Shown: one piece after another, positions 1-9,621 of the stretch
Layout of the letters: each line of letters opens with the position of its first letter
Position numbering within the stretch: the first letter of the stretch is position 1
NCBI GenBank assembly: GCA_025800395.1
Contig: JAOXRU010000598.1
Coordinates: 1 to 64,000 of the forward strand
DNA length: 64,000 nt
Direction of reading: 5' to 3'
DNA from: Flavobacteriaceae bacterium
Lineage (GTDB): Bacteria > Bacteroidota > Bacteroidia > Flavobacteriales > Flavobacteriaceae
Program-made: the position numbers and the translations under genes
The notes under the pieces: model-generated
Database searches by the model: none
The model's input: only the letters and a program-made list of their open reading frames with translations
Told to the model about the DNA's origin: nothing

Positions 1-117
1 ACGTTTTTTAGGTAAAGAACTATCTGAAATGCTATTTTTTGTTAAAACAGTTTCAAATTCATTCATAAAATCGTCTAGATTACAAAAAATTTCGATTATT
101 TTAGTGTCAGAAATCAT
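1..117 (-). CDS. IS982-type transposase, N-terminal part (runs off left edge)
   Basis: Reading leftward from an ATG at 117-115, the frame stays open to the window edge (39 codons). The product begins MISDTKIIEIFCNLDDFMNE, which resembles the start of Bacteroidota IS982-family transposases, where an early acidic helix with an EIF..xDDF pattern is typical. The catalytic DDE domain would lie outside the window, so activity cannot be judged. About 90 bp upstream of the start is a candidate element end (207-218). Family assignment is by recognition only; another short DNA-binding protein is possible. Confidence 0.55.
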   Translation of the reverse strand, partial: MISDTKIIEIFCNLDDFMNEFETVLTKNSISDSSLPKKR

Positions 118-218
118 AAGCAGAATAATTTTAGTTTATTGTAATTCAATGCTTTAATATACTAATTTTTCTGCTTTTTTCCTTCTTTAAATATTGATTT
201 CTTACGTCGAACTCACGT
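1..218 (-). mobile_element. Partial insertion sequence (IS982-like), one end visible
   Basis: The transposase start is preceded by about 100 bp of AT-rich non-coding DNA that ends in TCGAACTCACGT at 207-218. The same 12-mer, in the opposite orientation, forms one end of the insertion in the DUF962 gene (from 4621). That is why I take 218 as the outer boundary. The other end lies outside the window. Immediately outside, at 225-235, is AGAAATGGTAT, the end motif of the dispersed inverted-repeat family seen at 3989, 36839 and 42803. The IS may therefore have landed beside or inside such an element. Confidence 0.45.
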
Positions 219-526
219 TAAATTAGAAATGGTATGACGCATTAGAAAATCTACGCTGTCATTTTATATTCTTCTAGCTACAAAAAAAAATTAGTATCTA
301 TTTCGTTTCTTGTAACTTCAAACTATAACTGGTATAGCTATTGGCTGCACTTGTAGATGAAAGCCACCGGCAGGAAGCCCACATACTGCTAGTATAGCTT
401 TTGGCAAAAAACAGAAACTATAAAGGGAGAGCCCAACCCTTGTATTAGGGAGCAAGGTATCCTCATAAACGTTAATGCCAGATATTGCATGGATGAAGAA
501 ATGGCATAACTTATCTATACGCAGAG
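219..526. other. Non-coding stretch between IS edge and DUF4249 gene
   Basis: About 308 bp with no convincing gene on either strand. It contains the half-end AGAAATGGTAT at 225-235. It also has an imperfect direct repeat: TGGTATAGCTATTGGC at 330-345 and TAGTATAGCTTTTGGC at 390-405, 60 bp apart. No terminator with a U-run is visible after the DUF4249 stop. It looks like eroded or repeat-derived sequence. Confidence 0.4.
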
Positions 527-1402
527 CTAAGGCGCATCTACGTCTTCTATGGTGTAGCTTGCCCTATTGCCAATAGCGGTGCGGAAATAGCCGTAGGGAT
601 AGTGGTCGGGTTTGGTGAGATTAACAATATTCCCCTTGACCTCGGCGGGAGCGGGATCGAATATGCCGCGGCTCTCTATCTGCTGTACTAAAACGGTGAG
701 GAAATCGAAATTTGCTTGACTAATCTCGTAAAATAGGATGTCGATGGTGTCGCCAGGTAACAACTCGAGATCGTCGTCGAAGAAACTCAGAATCTCGTAG
801 GTGCTGTTGCCGTTGGTGAATTGGTCGTCGCGGGCTTCGATACGATTTTGGGCAAACTTATTGCTGCGATAGTTGAAATAATAATGGTTTTCTGCTGCGG
901 CTGGATCTGTGTAAAACAGATGGGCTACGTAGTCGTCGTCGCTAAAGACACCGCCAACCTCGGTGCGTATGGATTGGATAACTGGGGTGTTGTAAAACTG
1001 ACTTTGGGCGGTGTAGCTTTCTCCCTGATATTGTATGCGCAACTGATAGCTGTTGTTTAGCGCCGGAACAAAGTTGTTGGTCTTGTACACTCCTGTATTG
1101 CCTTGTTCTTGAAATACGAAAATCTGATTGGTGCTATTGTTGGTAATGCTCACGGAGGCACCCGTGGCAGGAACTACTTCTTGCTGATAATAGGGGGCTG
1201 TTTGGGTGAGCTTTATTTCTTGATTGTTGCCAACTTCTAAGCTGTTGGATGGGTAGTTGCGTATCCAGTTGATGTTGGCTTCTATAACCAAACGGGAGGG
1301 ACCTTCTTTGAGATCGAGCTCTACGACGTCTTCGCAACTAAATATACTAAAACATAATAGCGCGCTAAGGATATATTGGATGTTGTTTTTTGTGGTGTAC
1401 AT
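527..1402 (-). CDS. DUF4249 domain lipoprotein
   Basis: 291 residues. The N-terminus is a lipoprotein signal (hydrophobic stretch, then FSIFSC with the lipidated Cys near residue 23), followed by the characteristic EDVVELDL and RLVIEANI segments of DUF4249. These proteins sit at the outer membrane of Bacteroidota next to TonB-dependent receptors and are thought to act as surface accessory or substrate-binding partners; the substrate is unknown here. The gene starts 4 bp after the stop of the receptor gene, so the two are almost certainly co-transcribed and co-functional. Base composition is visibly richer in GC than most of the window (runs such as GGCGGGAGCGGGATCG), as in its partner gene. 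Confidence 0.85.
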   Translation of the reverse strand: MYTTKNNIQYILSALLCFSIFSCEDVVELDLKEGPSRLVIEANINWIRNYPSNSLEVGNNQEIKLTQTAPYYQQEVVPATGASVSITNNSTNQIFVFQEQGNTGVYKTNNFVPALNNSYQLRIQYQGESYTAQSQFYNTPVIQSIRTEVGGVFSDDDYVAHLFYTDPAAAENHYYFNYRSNKFAQNRIEARDDQFTNGNSTYEILSFFDDDLELLPGDTIDILFYEISQANFDFLTVLVQQIESRGIFDPAPAEVKGNIVNLTKPDHYPYGYFRTAIGNRASYTIEDVDAP

Positions 1403-1406
1403 AATT

Positions 1407-3770
1407 CTAGAATTTGAAATTGTAAGTTACAGATGGTACAATACCAAATATGGATAGTTTTACGGCTTCGTTGCGTAGGGTGGCATCGTTTTGCTGAAAG
1501 GTAATGGCTGCTGCATTTTTGCGGGCATAGAGGTTGTAAATGCTAAAGACCCACTCGCTTTTCCATTTGCGGTTTTTGTTTTTGTGGGGGCTAAGGGTTG
1601 CCGATACATCGAGATGATGAAAGGGCTGTAAACGATCGGCATTGCGCGACCCGTAAATGGGTACTTGCCTGCCTTCGAACTGGTAATAACCGGTGGGATA
1701 GGTGACGGCTCTGCCAGATTGGTATATAAAATTGGCGCCAAATTGCCATTTCTGATTGTGCTTATACTGCACTACTAGAGATATATCGTGACGCTTGTCG
1801 TATGGGGTGGCGTACCAATTGCCTTGGTTAATGCCAGTCTCTTCTGAAGTTCGACCTGGGGTTTGCTGCTCCGCTTTGGCTAAGGTATAGGCGAGCCAAC
1901 CGGTGAATTTGCCTTTGTTTTTCTTGAGTAGTACTTCCCAACCCATGGCTCTAGAACTACCGGGTAAGATAATGTTCTCTACGGTGTTGTTGGCTATGAG
2001 ATCGGCACCATCTATATAGTCGATGCGGTTCTGGGTTTCGCGATAAAAGACTTCGGTCTCTAAGGAATAGGCGTCGTCTTTAAAATTCTTAAAGTATCCG
2101 AGACTCACCTGATCGAGTAGTTGTGGTTGGATGTATTTGCCAGATGGTGCCCATACGTCTAATGGCGTAGGCGAATTGGTATTGCTTATTAGATGTATGT
2201 ATTGTGCCATACGGTTGTAGCCTGCCTTTACAGAGCTGCTGGGGTTTAACTGGTATGCCATGCCTATACGTGGCTCTAGATTATAGAAGGATTCTATGGT
2301 TTCGCCACTGCTGTAATCTTGGGTGTCTATGGGCTGCTCAGAACGATAAACGCCTAACTGGGCATTGTAGGTGACTGGCTGGTCGTTGGCATAAAGGGCT
2401 ACGGGCTGCTTGCCTACACGAAAGAAACTGCTGGCTCGTAATCCGTATTGTAGGTTGAGCTTTTTACTAATCTCGTGCTCGAAATCGATATAAGCAGCGG
2501 CCTCGTAGGCGTATTTTTTGTCGAGATTGTTGTTGTTTACCCCACTGTCGTCATTGGTGGATCGTATTTCGCCAGGATTGAACTGATAGTAGATGCCATC
2601 TATTCCCGCTTTGGCTTTGAACTTGTTGGCATAGTAGGTGAAATCGTATTTTAAATTAAAGTTGTCGATACCAGAGATCCAATCGAAACCTACAGAATTT
2701 ATGGCCAAACTGTAATTATAGTCGGAATAAATGAGGGATAGGTTGGAGAAGAGTTTGTTGCTAAACAAATGGTTCCAGCGTAGGTTTAAAGTGGCGTTGC
2801 CATAACTGTTGTTAAAACTATCGGCTATTTGGAATACGTCTCTGCCGAAATATCCGGATAGATAAAGACGGTTGTTCTGGTTTAACTCGTAGCTTATTTT
2901 GGTATTGAGGTCGTAGAAGTAGGCGCTGTTGTCGTTGTTGGCTAGCTTGAGGAATAAATGGGCGTAGGAGCCTCTTCCTGCTACAAGAAAGGAACTTTTT
3001 TTCTTTTTGTCTAAGGGTCCCTCTACTAATAATCGACTAGAAATAAGCCCGATTCCACCACTGGCGCGAAGTCCGCTTTTGTCTCCGTCTTTTTGTCGGA
3101 TGTCTAAGACAGAGGATACACGACCGCCGTACTTGGCGGGTATACCTCCCTTATATAGCTTGAGATCTTTGATGGCATCTGCATTGAAAACGGAAAAGAA
3201 ACCAAATAAATGGGAACTGTTGTAAAGGATGGCCTCGTCGAGCAGTATGAGATTCTGATCGGCGGCGCCTCCCCTTACATTAAAACCAGATGCGCCCTCG
3301 CCTGCACTAGTTACTCCAGGTAGTAATTGTATGGATTTGATGATATCTACTTCGCCTAATACTACCGGCATTTTCTTTATGGTGTTAATGGGCACTTTGT
3401 GTACGCTCATTTGTGGTTGCCGTATATTGGTCTTTAATGCTTCATCGGTTACTACTACCTCACTCAAATTGGTGGCGTTTTCTTCTAATTCAAAATTGCG
3501 CTTGGTGTTTTGGCTTACGGTTATAGTCTCAGTTATGGTTTTATAGCCAAGCGAGCTTACAATGAGCTTGTAGGTGCCTGCTGGTACTTGTAGTACATAA
3601 TATCCATATTCATTGGTAATAGCGCCTCTTTCTAATTCGGCTATGTAAACGTTTACGCCTATCATGGTCTCGCTAGTGGCTTTTTCTTTTACTACCCCAG
3701 AAATGGTTCTGTCTTGTGCTTGTATGTTTATAAGGTATAAACAGCAAAGTAGCCATACATAGTTTTTCAT
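1407..3770 (-). CDS. TonB-dependent outer-membrane receptor with carboxypeptidase-like N-domain
   Basis: 787 residues. Signal peptide (about 1-18, cut near IQAQ), then a carboxypeptidase-regulatory-like beta-sandwich (about 20-100, GVVKEKATSETMIGVNVY). A plug domain follows (about 115-230) with the motif GGAADQNLILLDEA, and then a long beta-barrel ending in an aromatic C-terminus (TYNFKF) typical of BAM substrates. It would import an unknown ligand using TonB/ExbBD energy. It is the first gene of a two-gene unit with the DUF4249 lipoprotein. A TACATTTG box lies 58 bp upstream. At 787 residues it is shorter than SusC proteins (about 1000), which fits the DUF4249-linked receptor class rather than SusC. 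Ligand is not predictable. Confidence 0.9.
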   Translation of the reverse strand: MKNYVWLLCCLYLINIQAQDRTISGVVKEKATSETMIGVNVYIAELERGAITNEYGYYVLQVPAGTYKLIVSSLGYKTITETITVSQNTKRNFELEENATNLSEVVVTDEALKTNIRQPQMSVHKVPINTIKKMPVVLGEVDIIKSIQLLPGVTSAGEGASGFNVRGGAADQNLILLDEAILYNSSHLFGFFSVFNADAIKDLKLYKGGIPAKYGGRVSSVLDIRQKDGDKSGLRASGGIGLISSRLLVEGPLDKKKKSSFLVAGRGSYAHLFLKLANNDNSAYFYDLNTKISYELNQNNRLYLSGYFGRDVFQIADSFNNSYGNATLNLRWNHLFSNKLFSNLSLIYSDYNYSLAINSVGFDWISGIDNFNLKYDFTYYANKFKAKAGIDGIYYQFNPGEIRSTNDDSGVNNNNLDKKYAYEAAAYIDFEHEISKKLNLQYGLRASSFFRVGKQPVALYANDQPVTYNAQLGVYRSEQPIDTQDYSSGETIESFYNLEPRIGMAYQLNPSSSVKAGYNRMAQYIHLISNTNSPTPLDVWAPSGKYIQPQLLDQVSLGYFKNFKDDAYSLETEVFYRETQNRIDYIDGADLIANNTVENIILPGSSRAMGWEVLLKKNKGKFTGWLAYTLAKAEQQTPGRTSEETGINQGNWYATPYDKRHDISLVVQYKHNQKWQFGANFIYQSGRAVTYPTGYYQFEGRQVPIYGSRNADRLQPFHHLDVSATLSPHKNKNRKWKSEWVFSIYNLYARKNAAAITFQQNDATLRNEAVKLSIFGIVPSVTYNFKF

Positions 3771-3827
3771 TGGCTTTTTTCTAATGATTTTTTGGATTGT
3801 TTGTAGATCTATATTATAAATCTCTTA

Positions 3828-3835
3828 CAAATGTA
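3828..3835 (-). promoter_or_regulatory. Candidate -7 box of TonB receptor operon
   Basis: On the minus strand this reads TACATTTG, an exact match to the Bacteroidota TAnnTTTG box, 58 bp before the receptor start codon. No TTTG -33 element is visible at the usual spacing, so support is partial. Confidence 0.45.
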
Positions 3836-3988
3836 GAAAGGAAGGTCTAAGTATTTCTTAAAAAAAATGTTAATCTTTTAATTCTCCTGTTGACAACTCT
3901 AGAGAAATGCTTCTCTCTATGTAACTCATTGGGAGATTAACGCTTTTTTGTGCTGCATTTTTTCATAAAAGATGGTTGATAAGTAGTT

Positions 3989-4281
3989 ATACCATTTCTA
4001 GTTTAAAATCATCTCAATAAATAGCCTTTTTTCCTTTCTATTTCAACAAATCCCAAATAATATTAGAAAATCTATTTTGCCTTGAAATTGCTTCAAAAAC
4101 AAGAAGCTACGCTGCTTTTTACTTTAACCATAGCGGTACTATGCGGAAAGCAATAAAGCACTTGTTTTTATTGCACTTTCAACCCTCATAACGAAGTTCT
4201 ATTATTATTCGGGATATAAAGAAACCGTAGCTGAAGCTATGCTTGATTTTTCTTTTTAGGGCATTTCAAAATAGAAATGAT
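3989..4281. repeat. Dispersed inverted-repeat element, copy A (nested)
   Basis: Starts ATACCATTTCTAGTTTAAAA and ends CATTTCAAAATAGAAATGATA, so its ends are imperfect inverted repeats. The left about 50 bp and right about 60 bp match copy B (42803-42998) closely, including CAATAAATAGCCTTTTTTCC on the left and GCTATGCTTGATTTTTCTT on the right. Copy A carries about 185 bp of extra sequence in the middle. That extra piece has its own inverted ends (ATCCCAAATAATA near 4050 and TATTATTATTCGGGAT near 4201) and an inner palindromic pair. No ORF is present. It resembles a MITE or REP-like element with a second element inserted. Confidence 0.6.
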
Positions 4282-4341
4282 AATGTTTGCTTATCTCGCC
4301 ATTACAAATAAACTGCTAACTTGGGCTCGCTTGGGCAAGTT

Positions 4342-4809
4342 CTAATTTTTACTGCTATCAAATGCTTTCTTGCCAAGTAGTATTTCGAAAAACATTTTAA
4401 AATCAGAACCTAAACTCCATAATGGATACTTGAAGGTAGCTGGTTTGTTTTTCTCGAAGAAAAAATGGCCAATCCAAGCAAATCCGTAGCCAACCAATGG
4501 CAATGATAACCATTGCCAACTCCAACCAAATAAAATGCCCGTAATAGTAAGCGCAAATACAAAAAATGTTCCAATAAAATGAAGTTTACGGCAATTAGTA
4601 TTGCTGTGTTCTCCTAAATAACGTGAGTTCGATATAACTTACGCACACCGTTTATTTTGATTTTCTTAGTCTAGGCATGGCTTTGAAGGGCTATTTATAG
4701 CTCGAAAAGATCACAACGACGCATAAGGAAAGACAAAATAAATCTATAGAAAGCATTATAAATAGAAGGCATAAAATTCTTTAAAGTTTTGGATTCTATC
4801 TGTCGACAT
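4342..4809 (-). pseudogene. DUF962 (Mpo1/YGL010w-like) membrane protein, split by insertion
   Basis: The gene starts at ATG 4809-4807: 17 codons give MSTDRIQNFKEFYAFYL. After a 138-bp insertion the same protein resumes at 4620 with YLGEHSNTNCRKLHFIGT and runs to a TAG at 4342-4344. Joined, it would be about 107 residues with the DUF962 signature (EF..FYL.EH, C+.LHFIGT, two hydrophobic segments, GHFFFEKNKPATF, PLWSLGSD). DUF962 proteins are small integral membrane proteins; yeast Mpo1 is a fatty-acid alpha-dioxygenase of the ER. The insertion brings an in-frame stop right after codon 17, so the gene is inactive unless the C-terminal part is translated separately, for which no good start is visible. 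Confidence 0.75.
4621..4758. mobile_element. 138-bp insertion with 6-bp target duplication in DUF962 gene
   Basis: The insert is bounded by two copies of TAAATA (4615-4620 and 4759-4764), which in the gene encode the duplicated Tyr-Leu codons, so it is a transposition-type target duplication. One end reads ACGTGAGTTCGATATAACTT. Its first 12 bases equal, inverted, the end of the IS982-like element at 207-218. The other end (reading inward TAATGCTTTCTATAG) is only weakly similar. The interior has no usable ORF. It is probably a non-autonomous or internally deleted derivative mobilised by such an IS. Confidence 0.65.
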
Positions 4810-4851
4810 TTATTTATTTCCTTAAAGCCAGGAAATTTTGCAAGGATGGTG

Positions 4852-4900
4852 TTTTTTTTGGTTTTCGGGGGTGGGTGGGTGGGACGAAAACCAAAAAAAA
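4852..4900. repeat. Perfect 16-bp hairpin with G-quadruplex loop
   Basis: Arms 4852-4867 (eight T then GGTTTTCG) and 4885-4900 (CGAAAACC then eight A) are perfectly complementary. The 17-base loop is GGGG-T-GGG-T-GGG-T-GGG-A, four G-tracts with single-T linkers, which is the strongest class of parallel G-quadruplex motif. On the minus strand, the direction of the rpoC transcript, the loop is C-rich. The distal A-arm supplies the U-run of the neighbouring terminator at 4898-4927. Confidence 0.85.
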
Positions 4901-4927
4901 CGGCTGCCCATATAAAGACAGCCGTTT
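4898..4927 (-). terminator. Intrinsic terminator of the rpoBC-DUF3467 unit
   Basis: On the minus strand a 9-bp stem AAACGGCTG/CAGCCGTTT with a 12-base loop begins 8 bp after the DUF3467 stop and is followed by a run of eight T (complement of 4893-4900). This is a textbook Rho-independent terminator for the long ribosomal/RNA-polymerase transcript. Confidence 0.85.
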
Positions 4928-4934
4928 GTATATA

Positions 4935-5249
4935 TTATGCTTGACCTGTAGGTCCGAAATTTAATGGTATGGGCGGTTGCTCATAATCCTTAATTTCTCC
5001 ATGTGCTTGTTCAAATTTTTGCACATTATCCGACAAGGCTTTCAACAATCTTTTGGCATGTTGTGGCGTAAGTATGATTCTACTTTTGACCTTTGCCTTT
5101 GGTGTACCCGGCATTACGTTTATAAAATCAACTACGAATTCGGATACCGAATGGTTAATAATTGCTAAGTTGGAATAAGTCCCTTCGGCTATACTCTCTT
5201 CCAATTCGATATTTAAAGAATGCTCCTGATTGTTGTTGTCTTGATCCAT
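4935..5249 (-). CDS. DUF3467 domain protein
   Basis: 104 residues, acidic, no signal peptide. The core (YSNLAIINHSVSEFVVDFINVMPGTPKAKVKSRIILTPQHAKRLLKALSDNV) is the DUF3467 pattern. Molecular function is not established. In Bacteroidota it typically lies directly after rpoC, as here with a 3-bp gap, so it is co-transcribed with the RNA polymerase subunits and may be linked to transcription or translation. It is the last gene before the operon terminator. Confidence 0.85.
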   Translation of the reverse strand: MDQDNNNQEHSLNIELEESIAEGTYSNLAIINHSVSEFVVDFINVMPGTPKAKVKSRIILTPQHAKRLLKALSDNVQKFEQAHGEIKDYEQPPIPLNFGPTGQA

Positions 5250-5252
5250 GGA

Positions 5253-8200
5253 TTAAAAATTAAATTCCTCTTTACCTGCCATAATTTCTTCGTACTCTTC
5301 TTTCGAACCTACGATAATGCTAGAGTAATCACGCATACCAGTACCAGCTGGAATCTTATGACCTACAATTACATTTTCTTTTAGTCCTTCTAAAGTATCT
5401 ACTTTTCCGCTTACCGCAGCCTCGTTCAATACCTTGGTAGTTTCCTGGAAGGAAGCAGCCGAGATAAAGGACTTGGTCTGTAACGATGCTCTGGTAATAC
5501 CTTGTAAGATTGGTGTGGCAGTTGCAGGAACTGCTTCTCTTGCTACTACCAAATTCTTATCCGCACGACGCAAAATAGAATTCTCATCTCGCAAGTCTCT
5601 GGATGTTATTATTTGCCCAGCTTTTAAATTCTCCGAATCTCCAGCATCTTCCACCACTTTCTTACCAAAGATTTCATCGTTCTCGGTAATAAAGTCGCTC
5701 TTATGTGCCAATTGGTTTTCTAAGAAAATAGTATCTCCCGGATCTTGGATACGAACTTTACGCATCATCTGACGAACGACTACTTCAAAGTGTTTATCGT
5801 TGATCTTCACTCCTTGTAAACGATATACTTCTTGTACTTCGTTTACCAAGTATTGCTGTACTGCAGATGGGCCTTTGATTCTCAAAATATCTTCTGGAGT
5901 TGTAGATCCATCAGATAATGGCATACCAGCTCGTACATAGTCATTTTCCTGAACCAATATTTGGTTCGACAACTTCACTAAGTACTTCTTCACTTCACCA
6001 GACTTTGGCTCAATGATGATTTCTCGGTTTCCACGTTTGATTTTACCAAAAGAAACTACACCATCCACTTCGGATACAACAGCTGGGTTAGACGGATTAC
6101 GTGCTTCGAACAATTCGGTAACTCGTGGAAGACCTCCAGTAATATCCCCTGCTTTTGCAGATTTTCTAGGTATTTTTACCAAGATTTTACCTTCTTTGAT
6201 CTTCTCACCATCATCTACCATAAGGTGTGCACCTACTGGCAAGTTGTAAGAACGCAATACTTCTCCTTTACCATTTTTGATATGTAAGGTTGGTATCAAC
6301 TTTTTGTTTCTAGATTCGGAAATCACTTTTTCTTGGAAACCTGTCTGCTCATCTATTTCTACCTGATAGGTAACTCCTTGCTCTATATTTTCGTAAGAAA
6401 TACTACCTGAGAACTCGGAAACAATTACTCCATTATATGGATCCCACTGACAAATAACTGCTCCACGCTTAACCTTTGCACCTTTTTTGACAAAAATGGT
6501 AGATCCATAAGGTATATTGTTGGTACTAAGTGTTATTTTGGTCTTCGGGTCTACTATTTTTATTTCAGAAGTACGGGAAATCACAATATCAATAGGCTTG
6601 CCATCATTATCTTCCCCTTTTACTGTTCGCAAATCTTCGATCTCCGCTATACCATCAAATTTCGATTCTAATTTGTTTTCTTCAGAAATGTTTCCTGCAA
6701 TACCACCCACGTGGAAAGTACGTAAGGTAAGCTGTGTACCTGGTTCTCCAATTGACTGAGCTGCAACCACTCCAACAGCTTCTCCTCTTTGAACCATCTT
6801 ACCCGTGGCAAGGTTGCGCCCATAACATTTGGCACAAATACCTTTAGTAGCTTCACAAGTTAGTGCAGAGCGTACTTCTACCATTTCAACAGCCGAACCA
6901 TCGAGACGTTTGATCATTTCTTCGGTAATTTCCTCGTCGGCAGGTATCAGCAATTCTTCTGTAATCGGATCGAATACATCGTGTAGAGATATGCGACCTA
7001 GAATTCTTTCCCCAAGAGATTCTACTATCTCTTCGTTTTTCTTTAATGGCTTTACTTTTACTCCTCTAAGGGTTCCACAGTCTTCGGAATTGATGATTAC
7101 ATCCTGCGCTACATCTACCAAACGACGCGTAAGGTATCCTGCATCTGCAGTCTTTAATGCCGTATCCGCAAGACCTTTACGTGCACCGTGTGTGGAAATA
7201 AAGTACTCCAAAATCGAAAGACCTTCTTTAAAGTTTGAAAGAATCGGGTTTTCAATAATTTCTCCACCTCCAGCAGTAGATTTTTTTGGCTTGGCCATCA
7301 AACCTCGCATACCAGTTAGCTGGCGAATCTGTTCTTTCGAACCACGTGCTCCAGAATCCAACATCATAAATACAGAGTTAAATCCTTGGTTGTCTTCACT
7401 AATTCTGCGCATTGCCAAATCGGTCAATTGCGCATTGGTAGCAGTCCACACGTCAATCACCTGGTTGTATCGTTCGTTGTTGGTGATTAGACCCATATTA
7501 TAGTTCATCATAATACCATCGACTTGGGTATTTGCCTTGTCAATCATACCATGTTTCTCTGGCGGAATAATGATATCTCCTAAAGAAAAGGATAATCCTC
7601 CCTTAAATGCGAAATAGTATCCCAAACCTTTAATATCATCCAAGAATGCAGCGGTTGTCGGAACATCTGTTACTTTCAATACTTTTCCAATAATTCCACG
7701 AAGGGCTTTTTTGGTAAGTACATCATTGATAAATCCAGCCGCTTCTGGTACTTTTTCGTTAAATAATACACGTCCAACGGTAGTTTCAATAATTTGAGGT
7801 ACCAATTCACCAGCCTCATTGAAATCAATGGTTTTGATTTTGATACCGGCGTTGAGCGCAACTCTTCCTTCGTTGAAAGCAATATTCACTTCTTCGTCCG
7901 AATAGAAGGTAAGACCTTCTCCTTTAACTGGCTGTTCTTTGGTTCCCTTTCTGTGTTTGGTCATATAATACAGACCCAAAACCATATCCTGCGAAGGTAC
8001 GGTAATCGGTGAACCATTTGCAGGGTTTAGGATGTTTTGTGAAGCCAACATCAACAATTGTGCTTCTAGGATAGCCTCCGAACCTAATGGCAAGTGAACC
8101 GCCATTTGATCCCCATCAAAATCCGCATTAAAAGCCGTACATGCCAATGGGTGTAACTGTATCGCTTTTCCTTCTATCAGCTTTGGCTGAAAGGCCTGAA

Positions 8201-9551
8201 TACCTAATCTGTGTAAGGTAGGAGCACGGTTGAGTAATACTGGATGTCCTTTTAAAACATTTTCCAATATATCCCATACTACAGGTTCTTTCCTATCTAT
8301 AATTTTCTTTGCAGATTTTACCGTTTTTACAATTCCTCTTTCTATTAATTTTCGAATAATAAAAGGCTTGTACAATTCGGCTGCCATATCTTTTGGCAAT
8401 CCACATTCAAATAATTTTAATTCTGGACCCACTACAATTACCGAACGTGCGGAGTAATCTACACGCTTACCGAGCAAGTTTTGACGAAAACGCCCTTGCT
8501 TACCTTTCAATGAATCGGATAAGGATTTTAGCGGTCTGTTGGATTCTGTTTTTACAGCAGAAGATTTACGCGTATTGTCAAATAAGGAATCTACAGATTC
8601 TTGTAACATACGCTTCTCATTCCTTAAAATAACCTCTGGTGCTTTGATCTCCATTAATCGCTTGAGTCGATTATTTCGAATAATTACACGTCTGTATAAA
8701 TCATTCAAATCGGAAGTGGCAAAACGTCCACCATCTAATGGTACCAAAGGACGCAATTCTGGCGGAATTACTGGTACAACTTTCATGATCATCCACTCTG
8801 GACGATTCTCTCTATTTTTTTGTGCATCTCTAAGTGCTTCTACCACCTGAAGGCGCTTTAAGGCTTCCGTCTTTCTTTGTTTGGATGTTTCGTTATTTGC
8901 CTTGTGTCGCAATTCGAAAGACAACTCATCCAAATTGGTGCGAGCCAAAAGGTCGATCAAACATTCTGCGCCCATTTTGGCTATAAACTTGTTTGGATCA
9001 CTATCCTCCAAATACTGATTCTCTAAAGGTATAGATTCTAAAACATTGAGATATTCCTCTTCTGTAAGAAAATCCATTTTTTGTATAGGCTCTCCTTCTT
9101 CATTTTTCGCAATTCCAGGTTGTATCACTACATAACGTTCGTAGTATATGATCATATCCAACTTCTTGGAGGGTAATCCAAGAAGATAACCAATTTTATT
9201 CGGTAAGGAACGGAAATACCAGATATGTGCAACTGGAACCACAAGATTGATATGCCCTACACGGTCGCGACGTACTTTCTTTTCTGTTACTTCTACCCCA
9301 CATCGGTCACAAACAATTCCTTTATAACGGATTCGCTTATATTTTCCACAAGCACATTCGTAATCTTTTACGGGTCCAAAAATTCGTTCGCAAAACAAAC
9401 CATCTCGCTCCGGCTTGTGGGTGCGATAGTTGATTGTTTCAGGTTTTAATACTTCTCCACGTGATTCTGCCAATATTGCTTCTGGTGAAGACAATCCAAT
9501 AGAGATTTTATTAAATCTGGTTACGGTATTCTTATCTTTATTTCTAGCCAT
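5253..9551 (-). CDS. rpoC: DNA-directed RNA polymerase subunit beta'
   Basis: 1432 residues, full length for Bacteroidota. The N-terminal zinc-binding cysteines ([20 protein letters not shown]) form the zipper region. The catalytic Mg2+ loop [12 protein letters not shown] is intact. The bridge/trigger regions ([35 protein letters not shown]) and the second zinc site ([19 protein letters not shown]) are present. It forms the active-site cleft with RpoB. It starts 70 bp downstream of rpoB in the same transcript. No lineage insertions or truncations stand out. Several long antisense frames over this gene are codon-bias shadows. Confidence 0.99.
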   Translation of the reverse strand: MARNKDKNTVTRFNKISIGLSSPEAILAESRGEVLKPETINYRTHKPERDGLFCERIFGPVKDYECACGKYKRIRYKGIVCDRCGVEVTEKKVRRDRVGHINLVVPVAHIWYFRSLPNKIGYLLGLPSKKLDMIIYYERYVVIQPGIAKNEEGEPIQKMDFLTEEEYLNVLESIPLENQYLEDSDPNKFIAKMGAECLIDLLARTNLDELSFELRHKANNETSKQRKTEALKRLQVVEALRDAQKNRENRPEWMIMKVVPVIPPELRPLVPLDGGRFATSDLNDLYRRVIIRNNRLKRLMEIKAPEVILRNEKRMLQESVDSLFDNTRKSSAVKTESNRPLKSLSDSLKGKQGRFRQNLLGKRVDYSARSVIVVGPELKLFECGLPKDMAAELYKPFIIRKLIERGIVKTVKSAKKIIDRKEPVVWDILENVLKGHPVLLNRAPTLHRLGIQAFQPKLIEGKAIQLHPLACTAFNADFDGDQMAVHLPLGSEAILEAQLLMLASQNILNPANGSPITVPSQDMVLGLYYMTKHRKGTKEQPVKGEGLTFYSDEEVNIAFNEGRVALNAGIKIKTIDFNEAGELVPQIIETTVGRVLFNEKVPEAAGFINDVLTKKALRGIIGKVLKVTDVPTTAAFLDDIKGLGYYFAFKGGLSFSLGDIIIPPEKHGMIDKANTQVDGIMMNYNMGLITNNERYNQVIDVWTATNAQLTDLAMRRISEDNQGFNSVFMMLDSGARGSKEQIRQLTGMRGLMAKPKKSTAGGGEIIENPILSNFKEGLSILEYFISTHGARKGLADTALKTADAGYLTRRLVDVAQDVIINSEDCGTLRGVKVKPLKKNEEIVESLGERILGRISLHDVFDPITEELLIPADEEITEEMIKRLDGSAVEMVEVRSALTCEATKGICAKCYGRNLATGKMVQRGEAVGVVAAQSIGEPGTQLTLRTFHVGGIAGNISEENKLESKFDGIAEIEDLRTVKGEDNDGKPIDIVISRTSEIKIVDPKTKITLSTNNIPYGSTIFVKKGAKVKRGAVICQWDPYNGVIVSEFSGSISYENIEQGVTYQVEIDEQTGFQEKVISESRNKKLIPTLHIKNGKGEVLRSYNLPVGAHLMVDDGEKIKEGKILVKIPRKSAKAGDITGGLPRVTELFEARNPSNPAVVSEVDGVVSFGKIKRGNREIIIEPKSGEVKKYLVKLSNQILVQENDYVRAGMPLSDGSTTPEDILRIKGPSAVQQYLVNEVQEVYRLQGVKINDKHFEVVVRQMMRKVRIQDPGDTIFLENQLAHKSDFITENDEIFGKKVVEDAGDSENLKAGQIITSRDLRDENSILRRADKNLVVAREAVPATATPILQGITRASLQTKSFISAASFQETTKVLNEAAVSGKVDTLEGLKENVIVGHKIPAGTGMRDYSSIIVGSKEEYEEIMAGKEEFNF

Positions 9552-9621
9552 AATTATATGGTGACAATGAATTTAATGTAAATTATATATAAAATCTAGC
9601 AATCTCTTGCTTTGCGATCGT

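Noticed and set aside
821-1060. 79-codon plus-strand hydrophobic frame inside the DUF4249 gene
   Set aside because: Looks membrane-like, but it is antisense to a clear lipoprotein gene and has no neighbours or start signal.
4621-4758. Insert in DUF962 as a transposase 3' fragment (PRLRKSK then stop)
   Set aside because: The short frame has upstream stops and no transposase motif; the 138-bp size with target duplication fits a non-autonomous element better.
6829-7503. 224-codon open frame on the plus strand inside rpoC
   Set aside because: Antisense shadow of a strongly biased essential gene; no recognisable protein features, no promoter.
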